A stretch of DNA of 47,118 nt from Bacteroidota bacterium (lineage in GTDB: Bacteria > Bacteroidota > Bacteroidia > Palsa-965): positions 1-47,118 of the forward strand of contig JABDCB010000017.1 in assembly GCA_013288325.1 (NCBI GenBank). Direction: 5' to 3'. The position numbers were made by a program, and so were the translations under genes. The first letter of the stretch is position 1, and the number at the start of each line of letters is the position of its first letter. Below are positions 42,916-47,118 of this stretch, one piece after another. The notes beneath the pieces are model-generated. The model ran no database searches. It was not told where the DNA came from and worked only from the letters and a program-made list of their open reading frames with translations.

Positions 42916-43280
42916 TGGCCTGGGTTTTTCTGATCATAGCCTCTATCTGTGAGATTTGCTGGATTTTCAGTTTGAAATTTTTCGACCTGAAGAAACTCAT
43001 GACCTTTAAGTTTAGCTTGCTGTTTTCCAGTGCCGACAATTTACTGCTGTTACTACCGGGTGTCGGTTATATCCTATTCGGAGTAGGCAATATTGTCTGC
43101 TTTTCAAAAGCAATGAAACAAATACCTGCCTCTGTTGCTTTTGCTTCCTGGATGGCTATAGCGCTGATAGGTGTGAAGATAGTAGATAGTGTACTCCTAA
43201 AAGAGTCCATTTCTCTTTCCAGTCTTTTATTCATCACGCTCATCCTCATAGGCATCATTGGACTTAAAATCTATCCCTGA
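42912..43280 (+). CDS. SMR family small transporter (EmrE/ArnE-like)
   Basis: Inner-membrane protein of 122 residues with four transmembrane segments. SICEICWIFSLKF in the first helix carries the membrane-buried Glu of SMR proteins, and SVAFASWMAIALIGVKIVDSVLLKE and GIIGLKIYP follow the family. SMR proteins include multidrug exporters and sugar-lipid flippases (ArnE/F). Its position in a sugar operon makes a flippase-like role plausible, but this is inference. It overlaps the hydroxylase stop. Confidence 0.85.
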   Translation: MMAWVFLIIASICEICWIFSLKFFDLKKLMTFKFSLLFSSADNLLLLLPGVGYILFGVGNIVCFSKAMKQIPASVAFASWMAIALIGVKIVDSVLLKESISLSSLLFITLILIGIIGLKIYP

Positions 43281-43340
43281 CCTGATTGAGGGGCCCTTGC
43301 ACATTATTATTCTGAATTTGAAATTAGTTAAACCCGGTAA

Positions 43341-44402
43341 ATGAAAAAGCTTCGATTTCCCATCATTCTGTTTGTGCTTATTGTCGGGCTGGTGATCTGC
43401 AAAGTTGTATTTCTGAATGGAGGAGGTGAGCAAAAACAAGCCAGCCCTGGATCCAAACCTGTACCAAGCAACGTAACCATTACGGTTGTTCATGCTGGGA
43501 AATTCGAAACCCGTATCGTTGCTACCGGTACCACGCTATCTAATGAAGAGGTAGATCTGAAACCGGAAGCATCCGGAAAAATTGTGCAGATACTATTTAA
43601 AGAAGGAGACAAAGTGGAGAAAGGAGCTTTGTTGCTAAAACTGAATGACGCCGATCTGGTGGCACAGATGAAGAAACTGGAACTGCAAAGAAAACTAGCT
43701 TCCGAGAAAGAAGCCCGTCTTAAGAAACTGCTTGATATGAAAGGTGTAAGTCAGGAGGAATACGATGCAGCCCTGAATATGGTACAAGGTACCGATGCCG
43801 ATATTGAGTTTACAAAGGCACAAATTGAAAAGACAGAACTGCATGCCCCCTTCGACGGTGTTATAGGTCTTAAAAGTGTGAGTGAAGGCAGCTATGTATC
43901 GCCTACAGTAAAAATTGCTTCCATGCAACAGCTGGATCCTATGAAGATTGATTTTTTTATTCCTGAAAAATATTCGGGCTCGATCCAGAAAGGACAGAAA
44001 CTTACTTTCCATGCATCCGGTCAGACAGAGGAATTTGAAGGGCAGATATACGCGATAGAACCCAAAATAGATCTTGCTACCCGAACACTTCAACTAAGGG
44101 CAATCTGTTCCAACAAACAAGGCAAGATACATCCCGGGGCTTTTGCAAAAATTGAATTGGTTATGAATGAAGCCCCTAACACCATTATGATACCAACAGA
44201 AGCCCTGGTGCCGGTGTTGAAAGGGCAGAACGTTTTTTTATATAAAAACGGAATTGCCGTACCACGACCTGTTGAAACAGGATCACGTACGGATACACAG
44301 ATTGAGATTACGCATGGATTGAGTGATGGAGATACGGTTATTACGACAGGAATTATGCAGCTGAAACCGGGAGGCCCTGTTACAATCATGCAAACAAAGT
44401 AA
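43341..44402 (+). CDS. RND efflux periplasmic adaptor (membrane fusion protein)
   Basis: Adaptor of 353 residues that links an inner-membrane RND pump to an outer-membrane channel. It has an N-terminal membrane anchor (residues 6-25), a lipoyl half (GKIVQILFKEGDKVEKGALLLKLNDADL), a helical hairpin (LQRKLASEKEARLKKLLDMKGVSQEEYDAA), the returning lipoyl part (AQIEKTELHAPFDGVIGLKSVSEGSYVSP) and a beta-barrel domain. It lies 60 bp after the SMR gene and 5 bp before the permease; this pair may have separate transcription although no strong promoter is visible. Confidence 0.92.
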   Translation: MKKLRFPIILFVLIVGLVICKVVFLNGGGEQKQASPGSKPVPSNVTITVVHAGKFETRIVATGTTLSNEEVDLKPEASGKIVQILFKEGDKVEKGALLLKLNDADLVAQMKKLELQRKLASEKEARLKKLLDMKGVSQEEYDAALNMVQGTDADIEFTKAQIEKTELHAPFDGVIGLKSVSEGSYVSPTVKIASMQQLDPMKIDFFIPEKYSGSIQKGQKLTFHASGQTEEFEGQIYAIEPKIDLATRTLQLRAICSNKQGKIHPGAFAKIELVMNEAPNTIMIPTEALVPVLKGQNVFLYKNGIAVPRPVETGSRTDTQIEITHGLSDGDTVITTGIMQLKPGGPVTIMQTK

Positions 44403-44407
44403 GTTCA

Positions 44408-47118
44408 ATGAGTTTATCATCCATAAGTATAAAGCGTCCGGTACTGGCTATTGTAATGTCGGTGGCTATTGTGCTGTTCGGTTTTATAGGATATACGTTC
44501 CTGGGAGTAAGGGAATACCCTTCCATCGACCCTCCGATTATTACTGTCAGGACAAATTATACTGGAGCTAATGCAGATGTAATCGAATCACAGATTACAG
44601 AGCCGCTTGAAAAATCTATTAATGGTACGGCCGGTATCCGTTCCTTATCATCTGCCAGCAACCTGGGGTCGAGTGTTATCACCGTTGAGTTTAATGTGAA
44701 TGCCGATCTGGAAGCTGCAGCGAATGATGTGAGAGATAAGGTTTCTCAGGCTGTACGATCGCTTCCTCTGGATATTGATGCCTTACCTACGGTTACTAAA
44801 TCGGATGCCAATTCGGATGCGATCCTGGCATTAACGATTCAAAGCAATACCAAAAACATTCTGCAAATAAGCGATTATGCTGAAAACATTATCGCCGAGC
44901 GTCTTCAGACTATTCCCGGTGTAAGTAGTATTCAGGTATGGGGCCAAAAAAAATATGCCATGCGTATCTGGATGGATCCTTCTAAGTTGGCGGCTTTTAA
45001 ACTGACGCCGCTTGATATACGTCAGGCATTGGACAGGGAAAATGTGGAATTGCCGGGAGGGAAAATAGAAGGAAATAAGACGGAACTTACCGTAAGAACC
45101 ATCGGTAAATTTACAACAGAGGAGAGTTTTAATAATCTGATCATTCTTGAAACACAGGAAAAGATCATCCGACTCCGGGACATAGGTTATGCTGTGCTGG
45201 GACCTGAAACGGAAGAGACGATTCTTAAGCAAAGCGGAACACCCATGATTGGTTTGGGGCTTGTTCCTCAACCCGGAGCCAATTATATTGATATTGCCAG
45301 TGAGTTCTACAAACGTCTCGTAAGCATACGAAAAGACCTTCCGAAAGACTATTCATTGGATATTGCATTGGACAATACCAAATTTGTAAAAAACTCGATT
45401 GAGGAGGTGAAGGAGACGCTGCTCATCGCCATTGTACTCGTGATTCTTATTATCTACCTCTTTTTCCGCGACTGGCTCATTGCTTTCCGACCGCTGATCG
45501 ATATTCCCGTTTCTCTTGTGGGTGCTTTTTTCATTATGTATATCATGGGATTCTCTGTCAATGTTCTGACCTTGCTTGCCATCGTGCTTGCTACAGGACT
45601 TGTAGTAGATGACGGTATTGTGGTGACGGAAATTATCTATAAAAAGGTAGAGGGCGGCATGAAGCCTTTGGAAGCAGCCTATAAAGGTTCGGAAGAAATA
45701 TTTTTTGCAGTAATTTCCACTTCCATCACGTTGGCGGCGGTGTTTTTGCCGGTTATTTTTCTTCAGGGTTTTGTAGGTCGTTTGTTCCGGGAATTCGGTG
45801 TGGTGGTCGCAGGAGCGGTGTTGATTTCTGCATTCGTATCACTCTCCCTTACTCCTATGCTCAATGCAAAGCTGATCAGGAAGAATGAGAAAAAAAGTAA
45901 ATTCTATCTGCGTACAGAACCGTTTTTTGTAAATATGGTGGAGAGCTATCGCAGGTCGCTCAGCAACTTTATGAAACGACGCTCCTGGGCATTTGTTATT
46001 ATCGGAGTTTGTGTGGTGATGATATTTGTTGTGGGCCGGTTAGTACCTTCTGAGCTGGCTCCGCTGGATGACAGAAACTGGTTACGGGTAGCTGTTACCG
46101 CGCCGGAAGGAGCTTCTTATGAGTACATGGATAACTTCATGGATAAGCTTACGGCCCTGGTAAATGATTCAATCAAGGAAAAAACACAATGTATCAGTGT
46201 TACTGCGCCTAACTTTTCGGGCTCCGGATCTGTCAATACGGGAATGATGCGTGTGGTATTAGAGGATGCTGATAAACGAGGCCGAAGTCAGGATCAGATT
46301 GCCCGAATGATGACGAAGGTTTCGAAAGGATATCCGGAAGCACGAACATTTATTATTCAGGAGCAAACGATTAGTGTTGGCGGTAGTGGCAAAAACTCAT
46401 TGCCTATACAATATGTACTGGAGGCCCCGAATTTTGAGAAACTGAAACAGTATCTCCCTAAGTTTATGGAGGAGGCTTATAAGGATCCTACATTCGGCGG
46501 GGTTGTGGATATAAATCTTAAGTTCAATAAACCGGAGCTGGATGTGACAATTAACCGAGATAAAGCAAAAGACCTGGGTGTTTCTGTAGCGGACATAGCT
46601 CAGACATTACAGCTGGCGTATAGCGGTGACCGGTTTGCGTATTTCAACCTGAATGGAAAGCAATATCAGGTGATAGGTCAGATGGATCGTGCGAACAGAG
46701 ATGAGCCGTTGGATCTCAAATCGCTGTATGTCCGAAATGCAAACGGAGATCTTATCCAGTTGGATAATGTGACCAATGTAAGAGAAGAGAGCAGCCCTCC
46801 CCAACTCTTTCACTTTAACAGATACATGGCGGCTACCGTAGGCGCCGGATTGGCTCCTGGTAAAACTATTGGAGATGGTATTGCAGCGATGAACCGGATT
46901 GCTAAAAAGACCCTTGACGAATCATTCTCTACAGAGCTTACGGGATCTTCCCGCGATTTTGCCGAAAGCTCATCGAATATTCTGTTTGCATTTTTGCTGG
47001 CGCTGGTACTGATCTATCTGGTGCTGGCTGCTCAGTTTGAAAGCTTTATAGATCCGTTTATCATTATGCTTACCGTACCGCTTGCGCTGGCTGGAGCCTT
47101 GCTTTCATTGTGGTATTT
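44408..47118 (+). CDS. RND efflux permease (HAE1/AcrB-like), 3' end outside window
   Basis: Inner-membrane proton-driven pump; 903 complete codons are present of an expected about 1020-1050. It begins MSLSSISIKRPVLAIVMSVAIVLFG with the first helix, followed by the porter segments. The proton relay Asp pair is Asp401-Asp402 in GLVVDDGIVVTE, normal for HAE1-type drug pumps (heavy-metal CusA-type pumps differ around this helix). It keeps an unbroken frame to the window edge. The substrate is unknown, and the link to the sugar operon may be only proximity. Confidence 0.95.
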   Translation, partial: MSLSSISIKRPVLAIVMSVAIVLFGFIGYTFLGVREYPSIDPPIITVRTNYTGANADVIESQITEPLEKSINGTAGIRSLSSASNLGSSVITVEFNVNADLEAAANDVRDKVSQAVRSLPLDIDALPTVTKSDANSDAILALTIQSNTKNILQISDYAENIIAERLQTIPGVSSIQVWGQKKYAMRIWMDPSKLAAFKLTPLDIRQALDRENVELPGGKIEGNKTELTVRTIGKFTTEESFNNLIILETQEKIIRLRDIGYAVLGPETEETILKQSGTPMIGLGLVPQPGANYIDIASEFYKRLVSIRKDLPKDYSLDIALDNTKFVKNSIEEVKETLLIAIVLVILIIYLFFRDWLIAFRPLIDIPVSLVGAFFIMYIMGFSVNVLTLLAIVLATGLVVDDGIVVTEIIYKKVEGGMKPLEAAYKGSEEIFFAVISTSITLAAVFLPVIFLQGFVGRLFREFGVVVAGAVLISAFVSLSLTPMLNAKLIRKNEKKSKFYLRTEPFFVNMVESYRRSLSNFMKRRSWAFVIIGVCVVMIFVVGRLVPSELAPLDDRNWLRVAVTAPEGASYEYMDNFMDKLTALVNDSIKEKTQCISVTAPNFSGSGSVNTGMMRVVLEDADKRGRSQDQIARMMTKVSKGYPEARTFIIQEQTISVGGSGKNSLPIQYVLEAPNFEKLKQYLPKFMEEAYKDPTFGGVVDINLKFNKPELDVTINRDKAKDLGVSVADIAQTLQLAYSGDRFAYFNLNGKQYQVIGQMDRANRDEPLDLKSLYVRNANGDLIQLDNVTNVREESSPPQLFHFNRYMAATVGAGLAPGKTIGDGIAAMNRIAKKTLDESFSTELTGSSRDFAESSSNILFAFLLALVLIYLVLAAQFESFIDPFIIMLTVPLALAGALLSLWY

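Noticed and set aside
43281-43340. Separate promoter for the RND genes
   Set aside because: No TAnnTTTG box with acceptable position was found in the 60-bp gap; read-through from the sugar operon remains possible.

Overview
This window comes from a member of the Bacteroidota, and the gene content resembles Chitinophagales or Sphingobacteriales more than gut Bacteroides. The evidence is a secreted protease with a type IX secretion (T9SS) C-terminal sorting domain, many promoters with the phylum-specific TAnnTTTG -7 box, mostly weak Shine-Dalgarno sequences, tRNA without an encoded CCA, and families common in this phylum. The species is not resolvable from the sequence alone.

Layout. 1-3.3 kb: an MBOAT/AlgJ-type O-acetylation pair (MBOAT gene cut by the window edge) and the nucleoid protein HU. 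3.3-4.7 kb: an acetyltransferase and an aspartate/glutamate-type racemase. 4.7-7.5 kb: a minus-strand operon that looks copper-related: a small Cys/His membrane protein, a methionine-rich outer-membrane protein, an MbnP-like lipoprotein and a small cytochrome-c-like lipoprotein. 7.5-11.9 kb: an accessory stretch in which a glycosyltransferase and a T9SS-sorted S41 peptidase sit between three copies of the 3' end of one outer-membrane protein gene. 12-14.2 kb: a small gene, a 21-bp minisatellite, inverted repeats and a fibronectin-III protein. 14.3-20 kb: an FMN reductase, then a TetR-controlled thiolase/thioesterase/DUF2798 group with two matching palindromic operators, OsmC, pirin and an AraC regulator. 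20-29.2 kb: a small HTH protein with a sensor kinase, small secreted or unknown proteins, an AI-2E family permease, ferritin, a GlxA-like regulator divergent from two tandem SRPBCC proteins, and an unknown protein. 29.2-30.0 kb: an intact tRNA-Ala(GGC) inside an array of tRNA-like fragments, GC-rich hairpins, and a GIY-YIG nuclease gene whose 3' end merges with a second tRNA copy. 30.1-34.6 kb: a helicase, a PAP2-like membrane protein and an outer-membrane barrel protein.

34.7-43.3 kb is the most coherent system: one long plus-strand operon behind a near-consensus promoter. It encodes a GT-B-like protein, an SpsF-like cytidylyltransferase, a split transketolase, a class III aminotransferase, a short-chain dehydrogenase broken by an AT-repeat frameshift, a KdsC-like phosphatase, a short NeuB-like synthase, a fatty-acid-hydroxylase-type membrane enzyme and an SMR-family transporter. 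I read it as a pathway for a CMP-activated amino-ulosonic acid that uses a dedicated transketolase, a combination I do not recognise from a characterised pathway. An RND efflux adaptor and permease follow, and the permease runs off the window.

The best leads for something undescribed are the transketolase/NeuB operon, the tRNA/GIY-YIG/hairpin array, and the repeated outer-membrane-protein tails that bracket cargo genes.
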